From assembly GCF_000746525.1 (NCBI RefSeq), contig NZ_CP009048.1:219501-283500 (forward strand): a stretch of DNA of 64,000 bases. The letters are read 5' to 3'. Position 1 is the first letter of the stretch. The number at the start of each line of letters is the position of its first letter. Made by a program: the position numbers and the translations under genes. The stretch comes from Pseudomonas alkylphenolica. GTDB lineage: Bacteria > Pseudomonadota > Gammaproteobacteria > Pseudomonadales > Pseudomonadaceae. Positions 25,180 to 33,097 of the stretch are shown one piece after another. Under the pieces are notes generated by a model. The model had not been told where the DNA came from and did no database searches. It saw only the letters and a list, made by a program, of their open reading frames with translations.

Positions 25180-25659
25180 GTGATCGACCCCGATGGTTTT
25201 CGCCCCAATGTCGGGATCATTCTGACGAATGATCTTGGGCAGGTGCTATGGGCTCGGCGGATCAACCAGGATGCCTGGCAGTTTCCCCAGGGCGGTATCA
25301 ACCCTGAAGAGACGCCGGAAGATGCCCTGTACCGCGAGCTGAACGAAGAAGTGGGGCTAGAGCGCGATGATGTTGAAATTCTTGCCTGCACCCGCGGCTG
25401 GTTGCGTTATCGTTTACCCCAACGTCTGGTTCGGACCCACAGCCAACCGCTGTGTATCGGCCAGAAACAGAAATGGTTTCTCCTGCGCCTGGTCTCCAAC
25501 GAGCAGCGGGTGCGGATGGATCTGACCGGGAAACCGGAGTTCGATGGCTGGCGCTGGGTCAGTTATTGGTATCCGCTGGGCCAGGTGGTGACATTCAAGC
25601 GCGAGGTTTACCGCCGCGCTCTCAAAGAGCTTGCCCCGCGCCTGCTGGCGCGCGACTGA
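25180..25659 (+). CDS. rppH: RNA pyrophosphohydrolase
   Basis: Nudix enzyme removing pyrophosphate from mRNA 5' ends and so initiating decay. 159 residues from a GTG start, the length of Pseudomonas RppH; the N-terminus [17 protein letters not shown] is characteristic. The Nudix box begins [16 protein letters not shown] and ends LNEEVGL at about 36-58. Downstream ptsP starts 22 bases later, the usual rppH-ptsP pairing. Confidence 0.93.
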   Translation: MIDPDGFRPNVGIILTNDLGQVLWARRINQDAWQFPQGGINPEETPEDALYRELNEEVGLERDDVEILACTRGWLRYRLPQRLVRTHSQPLCIGQKQKWFLLRLVSNEQRVRMDLTGKPEFDGWRWVSYWYPLGQVVTFKREVYRRALKELAPRLLARD

Positions 25660-25681
25660 CGACGGAGTTCGACCCCGAGCC

Positions 25682-27961
25682 ATGCTCAATACGCTGCGCA
25701 AGATCGTCCAGGAAGTTAACTCCGCCAAGGATCTCAAGACGGCGTTGGGGATCATTGTGTTGCGCGTCAAGGAGGCCATGGGCAGTCAGGTCTGTTCGGT
25801 CTACCTGCTCGATCCCGAGACCAACCGCTTCGTGCTGATGGCCACCGAAGGCTTGAACAAGCGTTCGATCGGCAAGGTCAGCATGGCCCCCAACGAGGGC
25901 CTGGTCGGTTTGGTCGGCACCCGGGAAGAGCCGCTGAACCTGGAAAACGCCGCCGACCACCCGCGCTACCGTTACTTCGCCGAAACCGGTGAAGAACGCT
26001 TCGCCTCATTCCTCGGTGCGCCGATCATTCACCACCGGCGGGTGGTCGGGGTTCTGGTTATCCAGCAAAAAGAGCGGCGCCAGTTCGATGAAGGTGAAGA
26101 AGCCTTCCTGGTGACCATGAGCGCTCAATTGGCCGGCGTAATTGCGCATGCCGAAGCCACCGGTTCGATCCGTGGTCTGGGCCGTCAGGGCAAGGGCATC
26201 CAGGAGGCCAAGTTCGTTGGCGTGCCAGGTTCGCCCGGCGCGGCGGTGGGCAAGGCGGTGGTCATGCTGCCACCGGCCGATCTCGACGTGGTGCCGGACA
26301 AGACCGTTGAGGACATCAAAGCCGAGCTGACACTCTTCAACAATGCGCTGGAAGGCGTGCGCGCCGACATGCGCAGCCTGTCCGCCAAACTCGCCACCCA
26401 GCTGCGCCCGGAAGAGCGCGCGTTGTTCGACGTCTACCTGATGATGCTCGAAGACGCGGCCCTGGGCGGTGAAGTGGTGCAGGTGATCAAGACCGGGCAG
26501 TGGGCCCAGGGCGCCTTGCGCCAGGTGGTGGGCGAGCACGTCAACCGCTTCGAGCTGATGGACGATGCCTACCTGCGCGAGAGGGCTTCCGATGTGAAGG
26601 ATCTGGGCCGGCGTCTGCTGGCCTACCTGCAGGAAGCACGGCAGCAGACACTGGTCTATCCCGATAACACCATTCTGATCAGCGAAGAGCTGACCCCGGC
26701 GATGCTCGGCGAAGTGCCGGAAGGCAAGCTGGTCGGCCTGGTTTCAGTACTTGGCTCAGGTAACTCCCACGTCGCGATCCTGGCCCGGGCCATGGGTATT
26801 CCGACCGTGATGGGCCTGGTTGACCTGCCGTATTCGAAGGTCGACGGCATCGACATGATCGTCGATGGCTACAAGGGCGATGTCTACACCAACCCTAGCG
26901 ACGTGCTGCGCAAGCAGTATGCCGAAGTGGTCGAGGAAGAGCGCCAGCTGGCCCAGGGCCTGGATGCCTTGCGTGAACTGCCGTGTATCACCCTCGATGG
27001 CCACCGCATGCCGCTGTGGGTCAACACCGGCCTGCTCGCCGATGTCGCCCGCGCCCAGCAGCGTGGTGCCGAAGGGGTCGGCCTGTACCGCACCGAAGTG
27101 CCGTTCATGATCAACCAGCGCTTCCCCAGCGAAAAGGAGCAGCTGGCGATTTATCGCGAGCAACTGGCGGCCTTCCACCCGTTGCCGGTGACCATGCGCA
27201 GCCTGGACATCGGTGGTGACAAGGCGCTGTCGTATTTCCCGATCAAGGAAGACAACCCCTTCCTTGGCTGGCGCGGTATCCGCGTGACCCTCGACCACCC
27301 GGAAATCTTCCTGGTGCAGACCCGGGCCATGCTCAAGGCCAGTGAAGGCCTGAACAACCTGCGCATTCTGCTGCCGATGATTTCCGGTATCCACGAGCTC
27401 GAAGAAGCCCTGCACCTGATCCACCGGGCCTGGGGCGAGGTGCGTGACGAAGGCACCGACGTGCCGATGCCGCCGGTGGGGGTGATGATCGAAATTCCCG
27501 CAGCGGTCTATCAGACCCGTGAGCTGGCGCGCCAGGTGGACTTCCTGTCGGTCGGCTCCAACGACCTGACCCAGTACCTGTTGGCGGTAGACCGCAACAA
27601 CCCGCGGGTTGCCGATCTTTACGACTACCTGCACCCGGCCGTGCTGCAAGCCCTGCAGAACGTGGTGCGCGATGCCCATGCCGAGGGCAAACCGGTGAGT
27701 ATCTGCGGCGAGATGGCCGGTGATCCGGCGGCAGCGGTGCTGCTGATGGCCATGGGTTTCGACAGCCTGTCGATGAACGCCACCAACTTGCCGAAGGTGA
27801 AATGGATGCTGCGTCAGGTCAGCCTGAGCAAGTCCCAGGAACTGTTGGCCCAGGCCATGGGCATCGACAACCCGCAAGTTATCCACAGCTCGCTGCAGTT
27901 GGCCCTGAAGAACCTGGGGCTGGCGCGGATGATCAATCCGGGGTCGGCGAAGAATCTATAG
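25682..27961 (+). CDS. ptsP: Phosphoenolpyruvate-protein phosphotransferase PtsP (EI-Ntr)
   Basis: First enzyme of the nitrogen PTS phosphorelay (PtsP to PtsO to PtsN), 759 residues. N-terminal GAF domain at about 15-155 (senses glutamine and 2-oxoglutarate in relatives), then EI domains: phosphoryl-accepting His in GSGNSHVAILARAMG at about 359-373, GLYRTEVPFM, and the PEP-binding C-terminal barrel with catalytic Cys in VSICGEMAGDP. The ATG at 25682 begins the conserved MLNTLRKIVQEV. Confidence 0.95.
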   Translation: MLNTLRKIVQEVNSAKDLKTALGIIVLRVKEAMGSQVCSVYLLDPETNRFVLMATEGLNKRSIGKVSMAPNEGLVGLVGTREEPLNLENAADHPRYRYFAETGEERFASFLGAPIIHHRRVVGVLVIQQKERRQFDEGEEAFLVTMSAQLAGVIAHAEATGSIRGLGRQGKGIQEAKFVGVPGSPGAAVGKAVVMLPPADLDVVPDKTVEDIKAELTLFNNALEGVRADMRSLSAKLATQLRPEERALFDVYLMMLEDAALGGEVVQVIKTGQWAQGALRQVVGEHVNRFELMDDAYLRERASDVKDLGRRLLAYLQEARQQTLVYPDNTILISEELTPAMLGEVPEGKLVGLVSVLGSGNSHVAILARAMGIPTVMGLVDLPYSKVDGIDMIVDGYKGDVYTNPSDVLRKQYAEVVEEERQLAQGLDALRELPCITLDGHRMPLWVNTGLLADVARAQQRGAEGVGLYRTEVPFMINQRFPSEKEQLAIYREQLAAFHPLPVTMRSLDIGGDKALSYFPIKEDNPFLGWRGIRVTLDHPEIFLVQTRAMLKASEGLNNLRILLPMISGIHELEEALHLIHRAWGEVRDEGTDVPMPPVGVMIEIPAAVYQTRELARQVDFLSVGSNDLTQYLLAVDRNNPRVADLYDYLHPAVLQALQNVVRDAHAEGKPVSICGEMAGDPAAAVLLMAMGFDSLSMNATNLPKVKWMLRQVSLSKSQELLAQAMGIDNPQVIHSSLQLALKNLGLARMINPGSAKNL

Positions 27962-27966
27962 GCCTT

Positions 27967-28032
27967 ATCGCGGGGCAAGCCCGCTCCCACCGGAGTTGTG
28001 CTAACCCGGTGGGAGCGGGCTTGCCCCGCGAT
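27967..28032. repeat. REP inverted pair
   Basis: Reverse core 27967-27990, forward core 28009-28032, perfect. Between convergent ptsP and NRDE genes. Confidence 0.9.
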
Positions 28033-28036
28033 AGCA

Positions 28037-28783
28037 TCAAACCTGCAGATCCACTTCCCCCAGATGCCCGCCAAACGGCCCGAAACTGCGCTCCACCAGC
28101 CGCCGCCGACCGTCCGCTTCGACAATCAACACCGTACTGGCCCGCGTCCCATAGTTCTGGCTGGCGATAAACACACTCGACAGTAGCCGCTCGGTACTGA
28201 GCCCTACGCCGGTCTCTGGCAGTTCGCCGTCCGCTGCCTGCAGGTTATCCCCAAGCAACGCCTGCAAGGTTTCGGGCTGCGGATCGGCCAGATGCTGTGT
28301 CAGCCCGGCACGGGCCTTGACCAGCTTTGGCCAGGGCGTATCCAGCCCGGCGTTGGACAGGCCATAGACACCTTCCCCCAGCAACCGCACCTGCGCCTCA
28401 CGGGCATTCAGGTAACCCAGTGTGCGGCTATCGCCCACCAGCAGGTTGAACCCCGAATACTGCTGGCTGCGGCTGGCGACCTGGTCCAGATAGGCTTCGA
28501 CACCCAGCTCGCCGCGCAGAAAGGCCGCCACCAGCTCGCCCCGGGATCGTGCACCCAAGGCTTGTTGCGGGTCGCGAATGTTGGTCAGCGCAGCAAAACG
28601 CCCCGCTGGCCCTACGCCCAGCCAGGTACCGCCTGCTTCCAGGTCGCGCCCGGCATAGACGCCAGGTGCATCGTCCCAGGCGCCCAGCATGCGGCTGGGA
28701 CGGGCATAGAACTCATCACGGTTGGCCGCGACGATCAGCGGCTGGGCATGCCCGGGCCGCCAGGCGAAAACGATCAGACACAT
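28037..28783 (-). CDS. NRDE family protein (TANGO2-like)
   Basis: Protein of 248 residues of the NRDE/TANGO2 family, named for the NRDE motif seen here at residues 21-24 (VAANRDEFYARP). Cys2 at the N-terminus (MCLIVFAW) fits an Ntn-hydrolase-like fold, and AGGTWLGVGPAGRFAALTN is the other conserved block. Relatives are implicated in haem and lipid metabolism. Molecular function not settled. Confidence 0.8.
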   Translation of the reverse strand: MCLIVFAWRPGHAQPLIVAANRDEFYARPSRMLGAWDDAPGVYAGRDLEAGGTWLGVGPAGRFAALTNIRDPQQALGARSRGELVAAFLRGELGVEAYLDQVASRSQQYSGFNLLVGDSRTLGYLNAREAQVRLLGEGVYGLSNAGLDTPWPKLVKARAGLTQHLADPQPETLQALLGDNLQAADGELPETGVGLSTERLLSSVFIASQNYGTRASTVLIVEADGRRRLVERSFGPFGGHLGEVDLQV

Positions 28784-28912
28784 AGGTGGACCTCTGTGTT
28801 TTTGCCCACTCTACCCATAGCGCCCGGACTGATCCATCGACTTGATGTGTCTTCACTAGAGCCGCAGGCCTCCCTTCCGTTACCATGCCGGACTGAATTG
28901 ACGGGGGCGACA

Positions 28913-29695
28913 ATGGAATTCGTGCTCTATTTGCTGCTGGGCGCCTGCGCAGGCGTGCTGGCCGGGCTGTTCGGCGTTGGCGGTGGCATCATCATCGTGC
29001 CGGTGCTGGTGTTCAGTTTCACCTTGCAGGGCTTCGATGCCTCGGTGTTGACCCACCTGGCGGTGGGGACGTCGCTGGCAACCATTGTCTTTACCTCGAT
29101 CAATGCCATTCGCGAGCACCATCGCAAGGGTGCGGTGCAGTGGCCGATCTTTGTCTGGATGACCCTGGGGATTCTGGTCGGTGCCGGTATCGGTGCCAAG
29201 ACCGCTTCGGCGATCCAGGGGCCGATGCTGCAGAAGATCATCGGCGTGTTTGCCCTGGTGATTGCCGCGCAAATGGCTCTGGACCTCAAGCCCAAGGCCA
29301 GCCGCAGCATTCCCGGCAAGCCCGGGTTGACCGCGGCAGGCAGCGTGATCGGTTGGGCCTCGGCGATCTTCGGCATCGGTGGCGGCTCGTTGACCGTGCC
29401 GTTTCTGACCTGGCGTAGCCTGCCGATGCAGCAGGCCGTGGCAACGTCCTCGGCTTGCGGGTTTCCGATTGCGGTGGCCAGCGCCCTGAGTTTCATCTGG
29501 CTGGGCTGGCACGACCCGCACCTGCCGGCGCATAGCCTGGGCTTTGTCTACCTGCCCGCGCTGCTGGGGATCGCCCTGACCAGTATGTTTTTTGCCCGCT
29601 TCGGCGCGCGTCTGGCGCATAAACTGTCGCCACGCCTGCTCAAGCGGCTGTTCGCCGCGCTGCTGTTCTGCGTGGGCTTAAGCTTTTTGCTTTAA
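28913..29695 (+). CDS. TSUP family permease (TauE/SafE)
   Basis: Inner-membrane transporter of 260 residues with about eight helices in two homologous halves. Each half carries the TSUP signature: [20 protein letters not shown] at about 15-34 and [19 protein letters not shown] at about 144-162. Family members export sulfite or other organosulfonate-derived anions. ATG at 28913 follows GGGGGCG. The lgt gene starts 15 bases downstream, suggesting co-transcription. Confidence 0.87.
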   Translation: MEFVLYLLLGACAGVLAGLFGVGGGIIIVPVLVFSFTLQGFDASVLTHLAVGTSLATIVFTSINAIREHHRKGAVQWPIFVWMTLGILVGAGIGAKTASAIQGPMLQKIIGVFALVIAAQMALDLKPKASRSIPGKPGLTAAGSVIGWASAIFGIGGGSLTVPFLTWRSLPMQQAVATSSACGFPIAVASALSFIWLGWHDPHLPAHSLGFVYLPALLGIALTSMFFARFGARLAHKLSPRLLKRLFAALLFCVGLSFLL

Positions 29696-29709
29696 CGAGA
29701 GGAGTCACC

Positions 29710-30519
29710 ATGCTGCCTTACCCGCAGATAGATCCCGTGGCCGTTGCCCTGGGACCGCTGAAAATTCACTGGTACGGCCTGATGTACCTGGTTGGTATCG
29801 GCGGCGCCTGGCTGCTGGCCTCGCGGCGGCTGAACCGCTTCGACCCGACCTGGAGCCGTGAAAAGCTCTCGGACCTGGTGTTCTGGCTGTCGATGGGCGT
29901 AATCGTCGGCGGACGGCTGGGCTATGTGCTGTTCTATGACCTGCACGCCTACCTGGCCAACCCGACGCTGATCTTCGAAGTGTGGAAGGGCGGCATGTCG
30001 TTCCACGGCGGTTTCATCGGCGTAATGCTCGCGGCCTTGTGGTTCGGCAAGCGCAACAACAAGTCGTTCTTCGAGCTGATGGACTTCGTCGCGCCGCTGG
30101 TGCCGATCGGCCTGGGCGCCGGACGGATCGGCAACTTCATCAACGCCGAACTGTGGGGCAAGGCTACCGATGTGCCGTGGGCCATGGTCTTCCCGCCGTT
30201 CAGCGATCCGGCCCAGTTGCCACGTCACCCGTCGCAGCTCTACCAGTTCGCCCTGGAAGGTGTGGCATTATTCCTGATCCTTTGGCTGTACTCGCGCAAA
30301 CCGCGCCCGACCATGGCCGTTTCCGGCATGTTCGCGCTGTTCTACGGCATCTTCCGTTTCATCGTAGAGTTCGTGCGGGTACCCGATGCCCAGCTTGGCT
30401 ACATCGCCTTCGGCTGGTTGACCATGGGTCAGTTGCTTTGCGTGCCGATGATTGTCGGTGGCATCTTCCTGATCTGGTGGGCCTACAACCGCAAACCCAC
30501 GGCCAAGGCCGCCGTTTGA
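29710..30519 (+). CDS. lgt: Prolipoprotein diacylglyceryl transferase
   Basis: Inner-membrane enzyme that transfers diacylglyceryl from phosphatidylglycerol to the lipobox cysteine of prolipoproteins. 269 residues with about seven helices; catalytic-region motif SFHGGFIGV (HGGFIG at 99-104) and the Lgt signature [13 protein letters not shown] with essential Arg. GAGAGGAG precedes the ATG. Upstream of thyA as in many gammaproteobacteria. Confidence 0.95.
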   Translation: MLPYPQIDPVAVALGPLKIHWYGLMYLVGIGGAWLLASRRLNRFDPTWSREKLSDLVFWLSMGVIVGGRLGYVLFYDLHAYLANPTLIFEVWKGGMSFHGGFIGVMLAALWFGKRNNKSFFELMDFVAPLVPIGLGAGRIGNFINAELWGKATDVPWAMVFPPFSDPAQLPRHPSQLYQFALEGVALFLILWLYSRKPRPTMAVSGMFALFYGIFRFIVEFVRVPDAQLGYIAFGWLTMGQLLCVPMIVGGIFLIWWAYNRKPTAKAAV

Positions 30520-30525
30520 TTTTCC

Positions 30526-30551
30526 ACGGCAGGGCGATCCCCTGCCGTCTT
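30526..30551 (+). terminator. Hairpin between lgt and thyA
   Basis: ACGGCAGGG (30526-30534) and CCCTGCCGT (30540-30548) with a 5-base loop, followed by CTTT. Short T run, so it may only attenuate readthrough into thyA, whose start is 16 bases on. Confidence 0.5.
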
Positions 30552-30566
30552 TGCTACAGGTAAGCC

Positions 30567-31538
30567 ATGAAACAGTATCTAGATCTGGTCCGCGACGTCA
30601 TCGAAAACGGCACCCTGCAAGGTAACCGTACCGGTATCCGCACCATCAGCCTGCCTGGCGCCATGCTGCGCTTCGACCTGCAGAAAGGCTTTCCGGCCAT
30701 TACCACCCGCAAGCTGGCGTTCAAGTCGGCCATCGGTGAAATGGTCGGCTTCCTGCGTGGTGTTAAAAATGCCGGCGAGTTCCGTGAACTGGGCTGCAAG
30801 GTCTGGGACCAGAATGCCAACGAAAACGCCCAGTGGCTGGCCAACCCGTTCCGCCAGGGGCATGACGACCTCGGCGAGATCTACGGCGTGCAATGGCGCC
30901 AGTGGCCGGCCTACAAGCGTATCCCGCTGAGCAACCCGGCCGCGATCGAACTGGCGCAGAGCCAGGGCTTCCAGAAGATTGCCGAAGCTGAAGAAGACGG
31001 CGAAGCCTTTGTGGTGCTGTACAAGGCCATCGACCAGATTCGCCAGTGCATCGACACCATCCACAAAGACCCGGGCAGCCGCCGCATCCTGTTCCACGGC
31101 TGGAACTGCGCGCAGCTCGACGAAATGGCCCTGCCGCCGTGCCACCTGCTGTACCAGTTCCACCCGAATGTCGAGACCAAGGAAATCTCCCTGACCCTCT
31201 ACATTCGTTCCAACGACCTGGGCCTGGGCACACCGTTCAACCTCACCGAAGGCGCCGCACTGCTGTCGCTGGTAGGCCGCCTGACCGGCTACACGCCGCG
31301 CTGGTTCACCTATTTCATCGGTGATGCGCACGTCTACGAGAACCACCTGGACATGCTCAACGAACAGCTCAAGCGCGAGCCGCTGGCGGCACCGAAGCTG
31401 GTGATCAATGATCGTGTGCCTGAGTATGCCAAGACGGGTGTGTACGAGCCGGAGTGGCTGGAGAAGGTCGAGCCGAGTGACTTCAGTCTTGAAGGTTACG
31501 AGCACCATGCGCCGATGACCGCCCCGATGGCGGTCTGA
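30567..31538 (+). CDS. thyA: Thymidylate synthase with internal insertion
   Basis: Makes dTMP from dUMP using methylene-tetrahydrofolate; its dihydrofolate product is recycled by FolA at 44938. 323 residues, about 60 more than E. coli ThyA. The extra sequence lies at about 115-155 ([20 protein letters not shown] and on) between YGVQWRQWP and the [15 protein letters not shown] helix. The core is intact: Arg21-region RTGIRT, catalytic Cys192 in [20 protein letters not shown], and NLTEGAALL. Other pseudomonads carry the long form as far as I recall. Confidence 0.95.
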   Translation: MKQYLDLVRDVIENGTLQGNRTGIRTISLPGAMLRFDLQKGFPAITTRKLAFKSAIGEMVGFLRGVKNAGEFRELGCKVWDQNANENAQWLANPFRQGHDDLGEIYGVQWRQWPAYKRIPLSNPAAIELAQSQGFQKIAEAEEDGEAFVVLYKAIDQIRQCIDTIHKDPGSRRILFHGWNCAQLDEMALPPCHLLYQFHPNVETKEISLTLYIRSNDLGLGTPFNLTEGAALLSLVGRLTGYTPRWFTYFIGDAHVYENHLDMLNEQLKREPLAAPKLVINDRVPEYAKTGVYEPEWLEKVEPSDFSLEGYEHHAPMTAPMAV

Positions 31539-31570
31539 TCACTGCCGTTGTAGCAACAACTGGCTACCCA

Positions 31571-31640
31571 GTGGGAGCGGGCTTGCCCCGCGATAGCGAT
31601 CTGTCAGTCACATCGCATCGCGGGGCAAGCCCGCTCCCAC
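31571..31640. repeat. REP inverted pair
   Basis: Forward core 31571-31594, reverse core 31617-31640. Between convergent thyA and the DUF3077-type gene. Confidence 0.9.
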
Positions 31641-31648
31641 CGGAGGGG

Positions 31649-31912
31649 TCAGGCCTTCTTCAACCCCAGCCCCACATCATCAATGATCGCCTTGGCGAAT
31701 TCGTTCAGAAAATAAGCGGCCCACATCATCTCGCCGTCTTCATCCAGCAGCCCCGCCTCGATCAGCTTGTGCACACAACCCATCACGGTTGAAGCCTGCT
31801 CCAGCGCGTAGTCACACGGCACGCCCGGCGCAATACGAAACAGCCCCATCGGTGATTGCTCGCTGCGGATGAAATCCACCACACCTACCGTCTTGCCGGT
31901 CTCCATGCTCAT
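31649..31912 (-). CDS. DUF3077-type small protein
   Basis: Cytoplasmic protein of 87 residues, recognised as the small Pseudomonas DUF3077/DUF6124 type by MGLFRIAPGVPCDYALEQAS followed by a helical segment with a conserved Cys (MGCVHKLIEAGL) and a C-terminal amphipathic helix (MMWAAYFLNEFAKAIIDDVG). Function unknown. Its ATG overlaps the stop of the upstream 86-residue gene (ATGA), so the two are translationally coupled and likely partners. Confidence 0.72.
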   Translation of the reverse strand: MSMETGKTVGVVDFIRSEQSPMGLFRIAPGVPCDYALEQASTVMGCVHKLIEAGLLDEDGEMMWAAYFLNEFAKAIIDDVGLGLKKA

Positions 31913-32169
31913 GGCTGGACTCCTTGCAGCTTGCTCAGCGCATGCTCGACCAGCGCCCTGGCCATCTCGGCCGAATGCAGCACATTCACCAGCATGCCCT
32001 GACCGGGTTCATTGGCGTGGGCGCGGCAGAATTCGTCGGTGGTTTCGTGGATGCCGCGGAGAAGTTCGCTGGCGAAGGCCAGGGAGTCTGGGGGGATGAG
32101 GTCGCTGTGGATGGAGAGGTAGGGGGTGGTGATGAGGGAATTTGGTGGGTCTGGGACAATCTTTTTCAT
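31909..32169 (-). CDS. DUF6124-type small protein
   Basis: Protein of 86 residues, N-terminus MKKIVPDPPNSLITTPY typical of small Pseudomonas DUF6124 proteins, followed by two predicted helices (DSLAFASELLRGIHETTDEF and GMLVNVLHSAEMARALVEHA). Function unknown. Its start codon follows by three bases a 9-bp hairpin that contains the AGGAG ribosome binding site, and about 150 further bases of structured leader lie upstream. First gene of a two-gene operon. Confidence 0.72.
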   Translation of the reverse strand: MKKIVPDPPNSLITTPYLSIHSDLIPPDSLAFASELLRGIHETTDEFCRAHANEPGQGMLVNVLHSAEMARALVEHALSKLQGVQP

Positions 32170-32172
32170 GGC

Positions 32173-32200
32173 GTAACTCCTAGGATCAGACAGGAGCTAC
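32173..32200 (-). promoter_or_regulatory. Hairpin masking the ribosome binding site of the DUF6124-type gene
   Basis: On the minus strand GTAGCTCCT, a 10-base loop, then AGGAGTTAC (one G:U pair) form a stem directly followed by GCC-ATG. The Shine-Dalgarno AGGAG is in the 3' arm, so translation should depend on opening this stem. Confidence 0.6.
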
Positions 32201-32204
32201 CTCC

Positions 32205-32375
32205 CAGTCCCTCTCACAGGAGTAGGGTGGCAGCCGCACGCGGGGTGAGAGACCGAAGACCTAGGAACCCGGCCAGACAAAAGTCTGCCCGCGCACGGCT
32301 GCCATGACAACGCTGCCAATAGGTCAGGGCGGGCTCTCACACCCGGTCGCCAATATGGACGACCCGAGGAAACTA
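32205..32375 (-). ncRNA. Structured leader or antisense-type RNA upstream of the small gene pair
   Basis: Several nested stems are visible on the minus strand. TGGCAGCCG (32296-32304) pairs with CGGCTGCCA (32228-32236), extended inwards after a 2x2 internal loop by six more pairs. CAGAC/GTCTG (32274-32278, 32283-32287) forms a tetraloop hairpin. GGTCG/CGACC (32345-32349, 32360-32364) forms another. GTGAGAG occurs at 32334-32340 and 32211-32217 and its complement CTCTCAC at 32245-32251, so alternative pairings are possible. The layout recalls phage c4-type antisense RNAs, but this is from memory and not tested. Confidence 0.5.
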
Positions 32376-32487
32376 GCCCTGATGCACTTTCTCAACAATA
32401 GAGAAAACACGGCAGCGTGCGTAGGATAGTTCCGAAAGTACCCAAATCTGAAGCTTTCTTGCTGATTCCGGGAGTACGACAACCTCG

Positions 32488-32557
32488 GTGGGAGCGGGCT
32501 TGCCCCGCGATAGCGGTCTGTCAGTCACATCGCATCGCGGGGCAAGCCCGCTCCCAC
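32488..32557. repeat. REP inverted pair
   Basis: Forward core 32488-32511, reverse core 32534-32557; nearly identical to the pair at 31571, so the small gene pair and its leader are bracketed by two closely related REP pairs. Confidence 0.9.
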
Positions 32558-32571
32558 CGGGTGGTTTTTCG

Positions 32572-33015
32572 TCAGTGGCCGTGGCTTCTGCCTACATGTG
32601 AATGCTCCGCCTCCGGCGCCGTCACCGCACCATTGACCTCCAGATGCTGGAGGATCGAGCACTGCACTTCCTTGGAATGACAATGCTGACGCAGTTCCAG
32701 CAGTTGCGCCTGCAACGCCTGCAACCCTTCGATTCGCGCATTGACGTGCTGGATATGCTCGTCAATCAGGGCGTTGACGCTTTCACACTGGTCGTCCGGG
32801 CTGTCGCGCAGGCGCAGCAGGCTGCGGATTTCTTCCAGGGTCATGTCGAGGGTGCGGCAGTTGCGGATGAAGGTCAGGCGCTCGGCGTGGGCCTGGGTGT
32901 ACATCCGGTAGTTTCCCTCGCTGCGCGCCGGTTCCGGCAGCAGGTTTTCCCGCTCGTAATAACGGATGGTTTCCACTGCGCAGTCGGTGGCTTTGGCCAG
33001 TTCTCCGATCTTCAT
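32572..33015 (-). CDS. cadR: MerR-family cadmium-responsive regulator
   Basis: Metal-sensing activator of the divergent cadA gene, 147 residues. N-terminal MerR helix-turn-helix (MKIGELAKATDCAVETIRYYERENLLPEPAR), then the dimerisation helix. Cys77, Cys112 and Cys119 match the known metal ligands of Pseudomonas CadR, and a His-rich tail (EHSHVGRSHGH) supplies the second site. The open frame extends 40 codons upstream across the promoter; the ATG at 33015 is the family start. Confidence 0.93.
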   Translation of the reverse strand: MKIGELAKATDCAVETIRYYERENLLPEPARSEGNYRMYTQAHAERLTFIRNCRTLDMTLEEIRSLLRLRDSPDDQCESVNALIDEHIQHVNARIEGLQALQAQLLELRQHCHSKEVQCSILQHLEVNGAVTAPEAEHSHVGRSHGH

Positions 33016-33038
33016 CTGAAAATACCTCGGCAGGTTGC

Positions 33039-33069
33039 TTGACCCTATAGTGGCTACAGGGTGTTCACT
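33039..33069 (+). promoter_or_regulatory. cadA promoter with CadR operator
   Basis: TTGACC (-35, 33039-33044) is followed after an unusually long 19-base spacer by TTCACT (33064-33069). Within the spacer lies the dyad ACCCTATAG-TGG-CTACAGGGT (33042-33062, one mismatch). A long spacer over a dyad is the hallmark of MerR-type promoters. It also overlaps the cadR 5' region and should control both genes. Confidence 0.8.
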
Positions 33070-33097
33070 TGGCAACAGGACATTTAAGGATGAACCC

